DNA of 64,000 nucleotides from an uncultured Planctomycetota bacterium (GTDB lineage: Bacteria > Planctomycetota > Phycisphaerae > Sedimentisphaerales > UBA12454): the NCBI GenBank assembly GCA_903847315.1, contig CAINDG010000044.1:1-64000 (forward strand), in the 5' to 3' direction. A model generated the notes under the pieces. It was not told where the DNA came from and made no database searches. It worked only from the letters and a program-made list of their open reading frames with translations. Positions within the stretch are counted from its first letter, which is position 1. Each line of letters opens with the position of its first letter. The position numbers were made by a program, and so were the translations under genes. Of this stretch, positions 1 through 11,117 are shown one piece after another.

Positions 1-14
1 ATATTGTCGAATGA

Positions 15-392
15 AGTCTTAAATCCGCCGCTCTTTGGGAAGAGGTCAAAGACGACCTGAAAAAGTCGGCACTGGCACTGTCGGGCGGCCAGCAGCAGCG
101 CCTTTGCATCGCCCGCGCCCTGGCGACACAGCCCCGTATAATACTGATGGATGAGCCTTGTTCCGCTCTCGACCCGCTGGCCACAGGCAAAATAGAGGAC
201 CTCATTGTCCAGCTTCAAAAATCTTATACAATCGTGATAGTTACTCATAATATGCAGCAGGCAGCTCGCGTCAGCGACAGAACCGCATTTTTCTGCCTCG
301 GCGAACTGATAGAATACGACTCGACTTCAAAAATATTCAGCAATCCGTCAAATAAACGAACAGAAGATTATATCACAGGAAGGTTTGGTTAA
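15..392 (+). CDS. pstB: Phosphate ABC transporter ATP-binding protein PstB, 3' part (gene continues upstream of window; in-frame TGA at 12-14)
   Basis: Frame reads [54 protein letters not shown]...[12 protein letters not shown]...[10 protein letters not shown], classic PstB signature, Walker B and C-terminus. Confidence 0.9.
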   Translation, partial: SLKSAALWEEVKDDLKKSALALSGGQQQRLCIARALATQPRIILMDEPCSALDPLATGKIEDLIVQLQKSYTIVIVTHNMQQAARVSDRTAFFCLGELIEYDSTSKIFSNPSNKRTEDYITGRFG

Positions 393-393
393 T

Positions 394-744
394 ATGCCGA
401 AAGAGATTGAAAGAAAGATTTGGAAAATTCGCACCGTGAAAGCTTATCCGGAAGCTCACAATCATATAATTATAGGCCATGTACTTGAGATAACGGATTC
501 CTATGTTCGTCTGGACTGCAAAACATATCATTTTGGAAAAGCAGTAAATGGCGAAAAAGATATTTACACCGGTTTGTGCATGATTCGTATAATTCCGTGG
601 GCCAGAATCGAAATAATTAACGAACTTTCAGAATCTTTTGATTATGCAAATGCACAACTTTTCAGCAATAAAGATGGAACTATAAATATTAAGGATAAGC
701 AGTACACATATGGCCTTGTTTCACAAGTTGGAAAAAAATATTGA
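394..744 (+). CDS. Hypothetical protein
   Basis: ORF between pstB and phoU in the same orientation; ATG at 394 preferred over TTG at 385. Confidence 0.6.
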   Translation: MPKEIERKIWKIRTVKAYPEAHNHIIIGHVLEITDSYVRLDCKTYHFGKAVNGEKDIYTGLCMIRIIPWARIEIINELSESFDYANAQLFSNKDGTINIKDKQYTYGLVSQVGKKY

Positions 745-762
745 AAAAGATGGGAACTGTAT

Positions 763-1428
763 ATGCCAAAACATTTGCAAAAAGAAATAGAAAATTTAAA
801 AAAGAGCATACTCAATCTCAGCGCTAAAGTTGAGTCCGCCGTTCACGATGCTGCATTTGCTATAGAGCAAAGGAACCGCGAACTGGCTCAGAAAGTGATA
901 GACAATGATATAGTAATAGACCAGCAGGAAGTCGAGGTTGAGGAAGAATGCCTAAAGACCCTCGCTTTACATCAGCCGGTTGCAACGGACCTCAGATTCA
1001 TCATCGCCGTTTTAAAAATAAACAATGACCTTGAACGAATTGGAGATTTGGCAGTTAATATAGCAGAACGGGCAGTCTTTCTGGCAACACAGCCTAAACC
1101 TGATATATCTTTCGATTTTAGCGATATGGCCAGTGTGGCGCAATCAATGTTAAGGAAAAGTATCGATGCTCTTGTAAATCTGAGTGTCGATTTGGCACAG
1201 GATATATGTGCCAGCGATGATATAATCGATTTTATGAATCGTGAGATGTACTTAAAGGTACAAAAAGCAATCCTTGCCCATCCTGAGCAGATAGCATCTC
1301 TAATTCATTTGCTTTCAGTCTCTCGCCATTTGGAGCGAATAGCGGACCATGCCACAAATATAGCTGAGGATGTGATTTATATGGTGGAAGGTCAGATTGT
1401 CCGCCATCGAACAGAAGAATATAAGTAA
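763..1428 (+). CDS. phoU: Phosphate transport system regulator PhoU
   Basis: Two PhoU repeats (ATDLRFIIAVLKINNDLERIGDLAVNIAERA ... SRHLERIADHATNIAEDVIYMVEG); next to pstB. Confidence 0.95.
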   Translation: MPKHLQKEIENLKKSILNLSAKVESAVHDAAFAIEQRNRELAQKVIDNDIVIDQQEVEVEEECLKTLALHQPVATDLRFIIAVLKINNDLERIGDLAVNIAERAVFLATQPKPDISFDFSDMASVAQSMLRKSIDALVNLSVDLAQDICASDDIIDFMNREMYLKVQKAILAHPEQIASLIHLLSVSRHLERIADHATNIAEDVIYMVEGQIVRHRTEEYK

Positions 1429-1598
1429 AATAAGCCGCCGGAAAGGTTTTCTTAAATTTCTCCGCTTTTTATAACAAAAAATTAATATTCCCCAAATATT
1501 ATCTGAACATTTACTGCCTAAAATTACCTGTGAATAAGCAAGGAATAAAAAATGATTTCCGTTAAAAAAAGACGTTTATTGAAAATCAGGAGGGCAAA

Positions 1599-1955
1599 AT
1601 GAATCAGAAAAAAGCATTTATGTTTGAGCAATTACTCCAGTATTGTAATCACCAGCCTGCATCGGTAGGCCAACTGCTCGGCATTGACAATAATCCGATG
1701 GATTTCAGTTGTGATGAGCAGGAGATGGTTGGCCGGCTTTATGAAAAATACGCTGGTACCTGGTGGGAAGTGACGTTTGAAAACTTTCCTGATTATGTTG
1801 GCCACGCTTCGCTGAGGTGTGTTTATCTTGCTGATTCGATACAGGATGCCCTTCGGCTTAGACCGCAAACCAGCGAATCTTACTGGCAAAACGCATTAAA
1901 ATATTTCGATGAACTGGTTTTCAATATGTGCGATATTGAAGAGGAATGCGTTTAA
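1599..1955 (+). CDS. Hypothetical protein (118 aa)
   Basis: ATG with aggagg-like RBS upstream; no recognised family. Confidence 0.55.
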   Translation: MNQKKAFMFEQLLQYCNHQPASVGQLLGIDNNPMDFSCDEQEMVGRLYEKYAGTWWEVTFENFPDYVGHASLRCVYLADSIQDALRLRPQTSESYWQNALKYFDELVFNMCDIEEECV

Positions 1956-2105
1956 CCTTAAGCTTTAACCTCTCCGTAAATCTGTTACAATATTGGAACA
2001 AAAATTCTATAATACAAAGGCAAGAGAAAGAATGTAAAAACATTCAAACTGAAAAAAATATAAAGACGTCTGAATTGACACCAATTTGACACCGAAACAA
2101 AGAGC

Positions 2106-2142
2106 AAATAATGACAAGCGACATAACCACTTGTCATTATTT
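2106..2142. terminator. 13-bp perfect inverted repeat with 11-nt loop downstream of tRNA-Asp
   Basis: aaataatgacaag / cttgtcattattt; possible terminator or integration-site remnant. Confidence 0.45.
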
Positions 2143-2151
2143 ACGTTAAAA

Positions 2152-2225
2152 CGAGGCCGAAGGGGATCGAACCCTCAACCTTCGGATCGACAGTCCGATG
2201 CTCTATCCAATTGAGCTACGGCCCC
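2152..2225 (-). tRNA. tRNA-Asp(GTC)
   Basis: Cloverleaf on minus strand: GGGGCCG acceptor / CGGCCTC, anticodon loop CTGTCGA, T-arm GGTTCGATCCC. Confidence 0.93.
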
Positions 2226-2693
2226 GAAAAACAACTTTTTAAGAACAGCTATAAATAATATTTTAAACCACTTTGTCAGTCAAGCTATTTAAACCCATTT
2301 TTTACTAAATAAAGCCAACTATTTATCTATTATAAACTCTTTTTAGGACCATCATACACAATATGTTGTATCCTCATGGCCATATTAAACCACTAAAATA
2401 GATATGCCCTTATTCAAAATAAACAAACCTGGAAAACTGCGTTAACAGGGCTAAAAACACAGTTTTTAAGCAAAAATAACCCATTCTTATGCCTATAAAA
2501 AAGTTTAAAGCTTTTTTAAAGTTTTTGTCTTCATACAGACGATATCAGTATCATAAGTGAATTATTTAAAGCCGTAAAGGAATTGCGGGAGCACAACATA
2601 TAGGGGCTCAACGAGATAAAACGTGAGAACCTTCCGTTTAGCCGGAAAAATGGACTCTTTTCCGGGCTAAAAGATATACAAGAAAGGTTTACT

Positions 2694-2981
2694 GTGATGG
2701 AACAGATTAAAATCCAAAAATTGAATGACAGATTGCTTTCGCGCAACAAAAGATTTGAAAAGCTGAATTCTGCCAACGACCTGCTCGCGGAAGAACTGCT
2801 GCAAGCCGGCACAAATACGCCCATAGGCCAATTGCTCGAAAAAATATCCAAGCTTCCGGAAGTCAGGTTTGAAAAAGTTTCTACTGTTCGCAGACAAATC
2901 TGTCTGGGCAAGTATCAACTCGATAAAAAACTCGACGTTACAATAGATAAGATGCTCGAAGAACTTATCGTTGAACCTTGA
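2694..2981 (+). CDS. FlgM-like (anti-sigma-28-like) C-terminal domain protein
   Basis: C-terminus VRRQICLGKYQLDKKLDVTIDKMLEEL resembles the FlgM I..G.Y..D...IA.K.L.EL signature; by eye only. Confidence 0.5.
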   Translation: MMEQIKIQKLNDRLLSRNKRFEKLNSANDLLAEELLQAGTNTPIGQLLEKISKLPEVRFEKVSTVRRQICLGKYQLDKKLDVTIDKMLEELIVEP

Positions 2982-3061
2982 AACATTTTTACATCGTGCA
3001 ATGGCGCAAAATCAAACAACTACCATTAAATGGTGAATAAAATTATAACTATTATCCTCTC

Positions 3062-3083
3062 TTAAAACACAAAGGTGTTTTAA
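3062..3083. terminator. Bidirectional terminator-like hairpin between convergent genes
   Basis: ttaaaacac-aaag-gtgttttaa, 9-bp perfect stem. Confidence 0.5.
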
Positions 3084-3126
3084 CAACAGTTGACCCAACC
3101 TTACACTGCAGAAAAACTATTCGAGC

Positions 3127-3576
3127 TTATGAATGTTCGGCCGTATCTTCAGGAACATCGTCATCCGGCTCATCAAACTCAACAGGCTTATAACCCGGCT
3201 GAGTGGACCTTTCGAGTTCCTCTTCGAAAGCCTTGACGATTTTGTCCTGAATCGACTGCCTGCACAGGGCATTGATTGGATGAGCTATATCGGCATGTAA
3301 CTTCATTCTGCCTTTCATATCTTTTTTAGCTCTATCCTCGCTTAACGACGCCCCGCAGTTATTGCAGAACCTTGCTCTGAGATGATTCTTCCCGCCGCAT
3401 TTAGGACAGTGGTCACTCATTTTCCTCGAAGGCATTGCTACAAAATAGCCATTGGTGCCCATGATAACCTTGATGTCGCGGATGACAAAATCATTATCGA
3501 TGGTCATCGAACAAAACGCCTTGAGTCTTTCGTCCTTGTTGTTAATCAACTTTACTCTGACTTCGGTAATCTCCAT
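3127..3576 (-). CDS. spoVG: SpoVG family protein with inserted zinc ribbon
   Basis: [12 protein letters not shown]...[23 protein letters not shown] + CPKCGG..FCNNCG insert + [18 protein letters not shown]; adjacent to ispE. Confidence 0.88.
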   Translation of the reverse strand: MEITEVRVKLINNKDERLKAFCSMTIDNDFVIRDIKVIMGTNGYFVAMPSRKMSDHCPKCGGKNHLRARFCNNCGASLSEDRAKKDMKGRMKLHADIAHPINALCRQSIQDKIVKAFEEELERSTQPGYKPVEFDEPDDDVPEDTAEHS

Positions 3577-3594
3577 AACAGACGCCTCACAAAA

Positions 3595-4509
3595 CTACCA
3601 TTCGTTGTTGAAAACTATAATACCATTGCAATCAAGCGAATCTCTAATTTCTCGCTGTAATATTTTCGCTTTTTGGTACTGCTCAGCGTCAATAAGCACA
3701 AATAAACTCGAACCACTACCACTGAGCGAGACCGGCAGTTTTGTAATCTCTTGTATTTTTACCTTTAACAGAGCCAATTCATTATTCAATGCAAAACACG
3801 TTTTGGCAAGCATATTTGCGCACATTTTTTGTACTAAATCAATCCTGTTTTTCGAAATATGACTTTTTATCCGCTCTTTGAATGAATTAAAAAGCTCTAA
3901 ATCCACCTTAAAATTCTCATAAATCGTTTTAGTAGAGACAGTTATGTCAGGCAGCATAAGAATTGCCATAAAGTGGAAAATTTTATCCATTTTTGCAATT
4001 TTTTCCCCTCTGCCGCTACAGATAGCCTGTGGACCATACAGAAAAAATGGAATATCGCTGCCGAGCTGTTCGGCAAGTTTATGGAGTTCATTACTATTCA
4101 GTAATTGATTGTGCAGTTTGTTCAGAGCTAAAAGAGACGTTGCCGCATCGCTGCTGGCTCCGCCAAGACCTGAACCGGCAGGAACATTTTTCGTAAGGGT
4201 TATTTTAACTGACGGCTCTTTATTGATAGATTTGTAAAATAAATCACACGCCTTATAAACAAGATTATCTTTTCCTGCCGGCGACCAAAGTCCATTACAA
4301 ACAAGTTCGATTCCTTTTACCTTGTCAATCTCGAAAAGGAGTTGGTCGTGAACCGATATTTTCGCCATTATGGTTTCTATGTTGTGGTAGCCATCGGGTC
4401 TTTTGTCGGCAACCAGAAGTGAAAGATTTATTTTCGCGGGCGCTCTTGCGAGCAGGGTGTTTCCGACAAACTCAAACTGAGGGACGGATTTTTTTTCAAT
4501 CTTATCCAT
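3595..4509 (-). CDS. ispE: 4-diphosphocytidyl-2-C-methyl-D-erythritol kinase
   Basis: APAKINLSLLVADKRPDGYHNIETIM; NVPAGSGLGGASSDAA; SLSGSGSSLF. Confidence 0.95.
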   Translation of the reverse strand: MDKIEKKSVPQFEFVGNTLLARAPAKINLSLLVADKRPDGYHNIETIMAKISVHDQLLFEIDKVKGIELVCNGLWSPAGKDNLVYKACDLFYKSINKEPSVKITLTKNVPAGSGLGGASSDAATSLLALNKLHNQLLNSNELHKLAEQLGSDIPFFLYGPQAICSGRGEKIAKMDKIFHFMAILMLPDITVSTKTIYENFKVDLELFNSFKERIKSHISKNRIDLVQKMCANMLAKTCFALNNELALLKVKIQEITKLPVSLSGSGSSLFVLIDAEQYQKAKILQREIRDSLDCNGIIVFNNEW

Positions 4510-4510
4510 C

Positions 4511-5203
4511 TTATTCCGGCAGAAATTGAATTGTCAGCTGTTTATTCTGAACTGTTATTTTTTCGATACGGAGTTTTCGATGGTTAAAAGAAAATACCGG
4601 CTCTATTTTACCGCTGTTAAACAGCATTCCAACAAAATCGGCTGTGCCTGAATCTTTAGAAAGACCGGCAAGCCTATAAAGAACTCTTCTTTTCATAGTT
4701 TCGGCAACAAACGGAATACGGCTTGTACCGGCCTGCACTTTCGACACCTTGGGACAAAAATATCCTTCTTTGTTTATATATGGTTTTAAGACAATTGTTA
4801 CAACAAAACTAAATCCATGATAAACCGTTCTGCCTGTCAGCAATATTCTGCCTCGTTTAAAAGTAACGCTCAAATTTGAAAAACCAGACCGCTGCAGACT
4901 ATTGGAATCAATTTGTCTTGCGATAATATCATTGATGCCGTCTTCGGAGACAACAAGGTCAAACGGCTGGTTGTATTGCGACTTGTTGTACAGTTCCGGC
5001 AAGATATGATTAGTAAGATATTGGCTTACCTGCCCATCGGAGCCGGGTTTGATAATCTTGTAGTGTCCGGGAATACTGAAAAGTCCAATAAGCCAGAACA
5101 GCACCAGGAAAATTATCAGCCAGACCAGCAAGGGGATATTTCTTCTGTCTTTGAGATTTTTGAGACCTCGCTTTATCTTTTCATAATTGAAATAATTTTC
5201 CAT
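4511..5203 (-). CDS. Hypothetical single-pass membrane protein
   Basis: N-terminal TM helix LLVWLIIFLVLFWLIGLF; adjacent to ispE. Confidence 0.55.
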   Translation of the reverse strand: MENYFNYEKIKRGLKNLKDRRNIPLLVWLIIFLVLFWLIGLFSIPGHYKIIKPGSDGQVSQYLTNHILPELYNKSQYNQPFDLVVSEDGINDIIARQIDSNSLQRSGFSNLSVTFKRGRILLTGRTVYHGFSFVVTIVLKPYINKEGYFCPKVSKVQAGTSRIPFVAETMKRRVLYRLAGLSKDSGTADFVGMLFNSGKIEPVFSFNHRKLRIEKITVQNKQLTIQFLPE

Positions 5204-5299
5204 TACTTCCTTGCCAAAGGAGATTTTATGCTTATAGTATTTTAGTTCAAAAAATATAAACTTAAGAATCAGGATATTATCTTATCGGAAAGGATTATA

Positions 5300-6241
5300 A
5301 TGGCAAGTCATTTCGGAGACCGGCTCTATAAAGCTGTCAAATCGAAGAAAACACCATTGATAGTAGGGCTCGACCCGGTTTACGGCAAACTGCCTGCCTC
5401 TATACGTCAGAGAAAAGGTATGGACGACGAAAATAACGCAGCTTCGGCGATTGACGCGATATTCGAATTCAGTACAAAAGTCCTGAAGATTGTCGCTCCT
5501 CTCGTACCGGCTGTAAAAATAAACATCGCGTTTTTCGAAAAATATTTATGGGAAGGCATCGAAAGTTATTATTCGCTCATTGGCGAGGCACAGGAACTTG
5601 AACTCGAAACCATCGGCGATGTAAAGCGCGGCGATATCGGTCATACCGCGGAAAATTATGCGATGGCCCACCTGCAGAATCCGGAACTTGCCGGCCTTGA
5701 CGATGTCCTGGCGCCGGACGCGATAACAATCAACGGCTTTGCCGGCTCAGATGGAATTATTCCTTTTGCCGATATGGCTAACAACCAGGGCAAAGGTGTT
5801 TTTGTCTGGGTACGCTCAAGCAATCCTTCGGCAGCCGTCATCCAGGATTTTGCCGATTCGTCAGGAACAAAAATGTATGAAAAACTCGCCGAAGTAGTTG
5901 CACAAATCGCAAATCAAAAACCGCGAATCTGCAACAGCGGCTACAGTAACATTGGTATGGTCATCGGCGGAACAAGCGGTGAGCAAACGACCGCTCTTCG
6001 GGAAAAATACAAAAACTTATGGTTCCTGGTGCCGGGCTTCGGCTCACAGGGTGCGACAGCCGCCGATTGCGTAAGATTCTGCAAACCGGACGGAGCTGGC
6101 GCATTGATTAGCGCTTCGAGGTCTATAATTTACGCCTATGAAGATGAAAAGTATATACAGCAGTTCGGCGACAACTGGGAAAAGTGCATCGAACGGGCTG
6201 TTATCGACGCGAAAATTGAACTTGCCAAGGCAGCACAGTAA
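5300..6241 (+). CDS. pyrF: Orotidine 5'-phosphate decarboxylase (long PyrF type)
   Basis: PLIVGLDP; DVKRGDIGHTAENYA; VPGFGSQGATAADC. Confidence 0.93.
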   Translation: MASHFGDRLYKAVKSKKTPLIVGLDPVYGKLPASIRQRKGMDDENNAASAIDAIFEFSTKVLKIVAPLVPAVKINIAFFEKYLWEGIESYYSLIGEAQELELETIGDVKRGDIGHTAENYAMAHLQNPELAGLDDVLAPDAITINGFAGSDGIIPFADMANNQGKGVFVWVRSSNPSAAVIQDFADSSGTKMYEKLAEVVAQIANQKPRICNSGYSNIGMVIGGTSGEQTTALREKYKNLWFLVPGFGSQGATAADCVRFCKPDGAGALISASRSIIYAYEDEKYIQQFGDNWEKCIERAVIDAKIELAKAAQ

Positions 6242-6247
6242 ACAGTA

Positions 6248-7579
6248 ATGAATACGGATTTTCTCAAAGGCAAATCTGTTGTTGTAATGGGGCTTGGCGT
6301 ATTCGGCGGCGGCGTTGATACCGCAAAATTTGCCGCTCGTTTCGCCGGGAAAGTCATCGTAACCGACAAAGGTAACGAAAAGAAACTGGCCGACTCGATA
6401 AAAGAACTTAAAAAATTCAAAAATATTAAATTTCACATCGGCGGCCATCAGATATCCGATTTTACCGATTCGGATATTATCATCGTCAATCCAGCCGTTG
6501 ATGAAGCAAATCCATATATCGACGCAGCGAAAGCCAAAGACAAACTTATTACATCTCAAATGGAAATATTCTTTCAGTTATGTCCCGCAAAAATTGTCGC
6601 AATCACCGGCTCAAACGGCAAAAGCACAACAACCGCCCTTACCGCTCATCTGCTCGGCAATATAAAAAACGGCAAAGTCTGGCTCAGCGGCAATATCGGC
6701 AATCGCCCTCTGCTCGAAACTCTCGAACAAATAAAAAGTAATGATATCGTCGTGCTTGAGATTTCAAGTTTTCAGCTCGAACAGCTTGCGCGGATAAAAA
6801 AATCGCCCTATGTCGGCTGCATCACAAACATCGCCCCCAATCATCTCGACAGACATAAGACGATGGAAAACTACTGCATCGCGAAAGAGAATATTCTTCG
6901 TTTCCAAAAAAGCGGCGATGTCGCGGTACTCAATGCCTATGATGAAAAGTGTCTCCAATGGTATAAAAAATACAAAAAGACCAATAAAATTTGTGTTTTA
7001 TTCGACAGGGAAAAACTCGACGGCAAATTGACGGCTGTTTTTAAACTGCCCGGCAAGGCAAACAGGGAAAATCTCGCGGCAGCGATAACAATCGCCCATC
7101 ATTTTGGCCTTAAAGATAAGGATTTGGCCGGGGCAGTCGGCAGTTTCGTATCGCTTCCGCATCGGCTTGAGCTTGTCGGAACTGTCAACGGCACAAGATA
7201 TTACAACGATTCGATAGCAACAACGCCGGAAAGCACGGTTGTCGGCATTGAGGCCTTTAGCGAACCTAAGATATTGATAGCCGGCGGCTATGACAAAGGG
7301 CTGCCATTTGACGATATGGCAAAAAAAATCAGCGGCAAGTTGAAAGCGTTGATATTGATTGGAGTAACGGCCGATAAAATTGAGCAATCCATCAAAAAGA
7401 CCGGCAATGTCCCGCCGATTTATCGGGTCGGCTCGCTTGCCGAGGCCGTAAATAAGGCAAAGGAAATTTCAACCCCCGGCGATGTCGTTTTATTGAGTCC
7501 TGCCTGCGCAAGTTATGATATGTTTGTAAATTTCGTACAGAGGGGAAATATGTTCGCTGAAATGGTCGGCAAACTCTAA
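6248..7579 (+). CDS. murD: UDP-N-acetylmuramoylalanine--D-glutamate ligase
   Basis: AITGSNGKSTTTALTAHLLG; ITNIAPNHLDRH; YYNDSIATTPEST; LSPACASYDMFVNFVQRGNMF. Confidence 0.96.
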   Translation: MNTDFLKGKSVVVMGLGVFGGGVDTAKFAARFAGKVIVTDKGNEKKLADSIKELKKFKNIKFHIGGHQISDFTDSDIIIVNPAVDEANPYIDAAKAKDKLITSQMEIFFQLCPAKIVAITGSNGKSTTTALTAHLLGNIKNGKVWLSGNIGNRPLLETLEQIKSNDIVVLEISSFQLEQLARIKKSPYVGCITNIAPNHLDRHKTMENYCIAKENILRFQKSGDVAVLNAYDEKCLQWYKKYKKTNKICVLFDREKLDGKLTAVFKLPGKANRENLAAAITIAHHFGLKDKDLAGAVGSFVSLPHRLELVGTVNGTRYYNDSIATTPESTVVGIEAFSEPKILIAGGYDKGLPFDDMAKKISGKLKALILIGVTADKIEQSIKKTGNVPPIYRVGSLAEAVNKAKEISTPGDVVLLSPACASYDMFVNFVQRGNMFAEMVGKL

Positions 7580-7589
7580 AAACCGGCGC

Positions 7590-7677
7590 AAAAAATAAGG
7601 GATGTCGGACCACCCGGCACCCCTGCTGGAGTTTGTTCTTTAAAGTTTTTTTGCATCTGCGCCAAACCCAGCGTTCT
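7590..7677 (-). ncRNA. Candidate orphan small RNA (~88 nt) with promoter and intrinsic terminator
   Basis: Minus strand: TTGACC(7713-7708)-N18-TATACT(7689-7684), 10-bp stem GCTGG-GTTTG/CAAACTCCAGC, then GGGTGCCGG-GTGGT-CCGACATCCC hairpin followed by TTATTTTTT. Confidence 0.5.
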
Positions 7678-7683
7678 ACATTA

Positions 7684-7713
7684 AGTATAACAAAAAACGC
7701 ACCGTAAGGTCAA
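7684..7713 (-). promoter_or_regulatory. Sigma70-type promoter for the candidate sRNA
   Basis: TTGACC, 18-bp spacer, TATACT on minus strand. Confidence 0.5.
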
Positions 7714-7820
7714 GCAAAATCGGCTAAAATCCATCTTTCTAACATATAAATTTCAAAGATTATCGGACATCGGCGCTCTTGGCCGTTCATTCCCGCATTT
7801 TTCTTTTTAAGCAAAATCTA

Positions 7821-7853
7821 TTTTTTCAAAAGTTTGCGAACTCTTTGAAAAAA
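7821..7853. repeat. 14-bp inverted repeat (one bulge) upstream of PilZ gene
   Basis: ttttttcaaaagtt-tgcg-aact(c)tttgaaaaaa. Confidence 0.5.
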
Positions 7854-7935
7854 TACCGCTGTTTTTACGACAGACTTCGTTAACCCGAGCTTCTTTTTTG
7901 ACGAATTCTGATTATCAACCTAATGGAGTCCGAAG

Positions 7936-8319
7936 ATGAGTGAAAATACAATGGAACGACGAAGAGAAAAACGCCTGAGTTACCACTGGCCCGTCTGGTT
8001 TGCCGAGAATTTCGGCGATACATTGTCGCAGGGACAAATGGTTGATATTTCCAGCAGCGGCGCGGCCTTTACCTGCTACGGCGATGCCTGCCCAACCGAA
8101 GGTCAATATATTACGACAAGATTCAGCGTGCCGCGATATGGGAAGGACAATTCATTCGGACTGGAAAACTGGATACGCGGCGGCTTTATTTGCAGGATTG
8201 AACATGTCAATTCTTATATGAAAAAAATCGCAATCAAATTCGCGGAACCTCTGCCTTTCAGACCCGGCGAGCAAAATCAAAACCAGGCTTCGCCGCAGCT
8301 TGAAACCGCCCAGGCATAA
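7936..8319 (+). CDS. PilZ domain protein
   Basis: ERRREKRLSYHWPVWF...MVDISSSGAAF matches the PilZ RxxxR...(D/N)xSxxG pattern. Confidence 0.8.
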   Translation: MSENTMERRREKRLSYHWPVWFAENFGDTLSQGQMVDISSSGAAFTCYGDACPTEGQYITTRFSVPRYGKDNSFGLENWIRGGFICRIEHVNSYMKKIAIKFAEPLPFRPGEQNQNQASPQLETAQA

Positions 8320-8332
8320 AAAGAATTATCCT

Positions 8333-8791
8333 CTATACAGATTTGTCTTTAACAGCAATGGAAATCTCCGCCAGTTTTGTCAGGAATGAAAGTTTTTGTA
8401 TTTCATGTTTGCGCTGCTGCGGGGTATATACGTCACTGGCTAATTTATCTACGGCCTTTTTCAGAATCGCATCGACTTTTTCCGTTTCAACGCCCTGTAA
8501 ACAAACCGCATCCTGCGCGATAATCGTGAGCAGATTATTGCTGACCTGCGCAAAGCCCCCGTCAATCAGCAAAAAAGTATGTTTAGGCAATAACTGACTA
8601 TCGGAAGAAATATCTTCGACCGTCATAATACCCAGCCCCAGTTTGCACAACATCGGCATATGATTTCGCCAAACGCCTACCTGGCCGTCGTGGGCGGGAA
8701 ACACAACAGAAACAGTTTCGCTGTCCAGCAGTTTGCCTCTGGGTGCGATTACAACACATTGAAACGTTTCATTGGAATCCGGCATCGCCAA
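8333..8791 (-). CDS. atpC: F1Fo ATP synthase subunit epsilon
   Basis: APRGKLLDSETVSVVFPAHDGQVGVWRNHMPML; operon context. Confidence 0.93.
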   Translation of the reverse strand: MAMPDSNETFQCVVIAPRGKLLDSETVSVVFPAHDGQVGVWRNHMPMLCKLGLGIMTVEDISSDSQLLPKHTFLLIDGGFAQVSNNLLTIIAQDAVCLQGVETEKVDAILKKAVDKLASDVYTPQQRKHEIQKLSFLTKLAEISIAVKDKSV

Positions 8792-8800
8792 TATTTCCTA

Positions 8801-11115
<2,315 letters not shown>

Positions 11116-11117
11116 CT

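Noticed and set aside
12-14. TGA recoding (selenocysteine or Trp) in pstB
   Set aside because: TGA terminates other genes here (e.g. the GGDEF gene), and the position is not a known Sec/Trp site in PstB.
2531-2911. 126-aa minus-strand ORF opposite the FlgM-like gene
   Set aside because: Ser/Phe-rich shadow of the plus-strand reading frame; plus-strand product is more protein-like.
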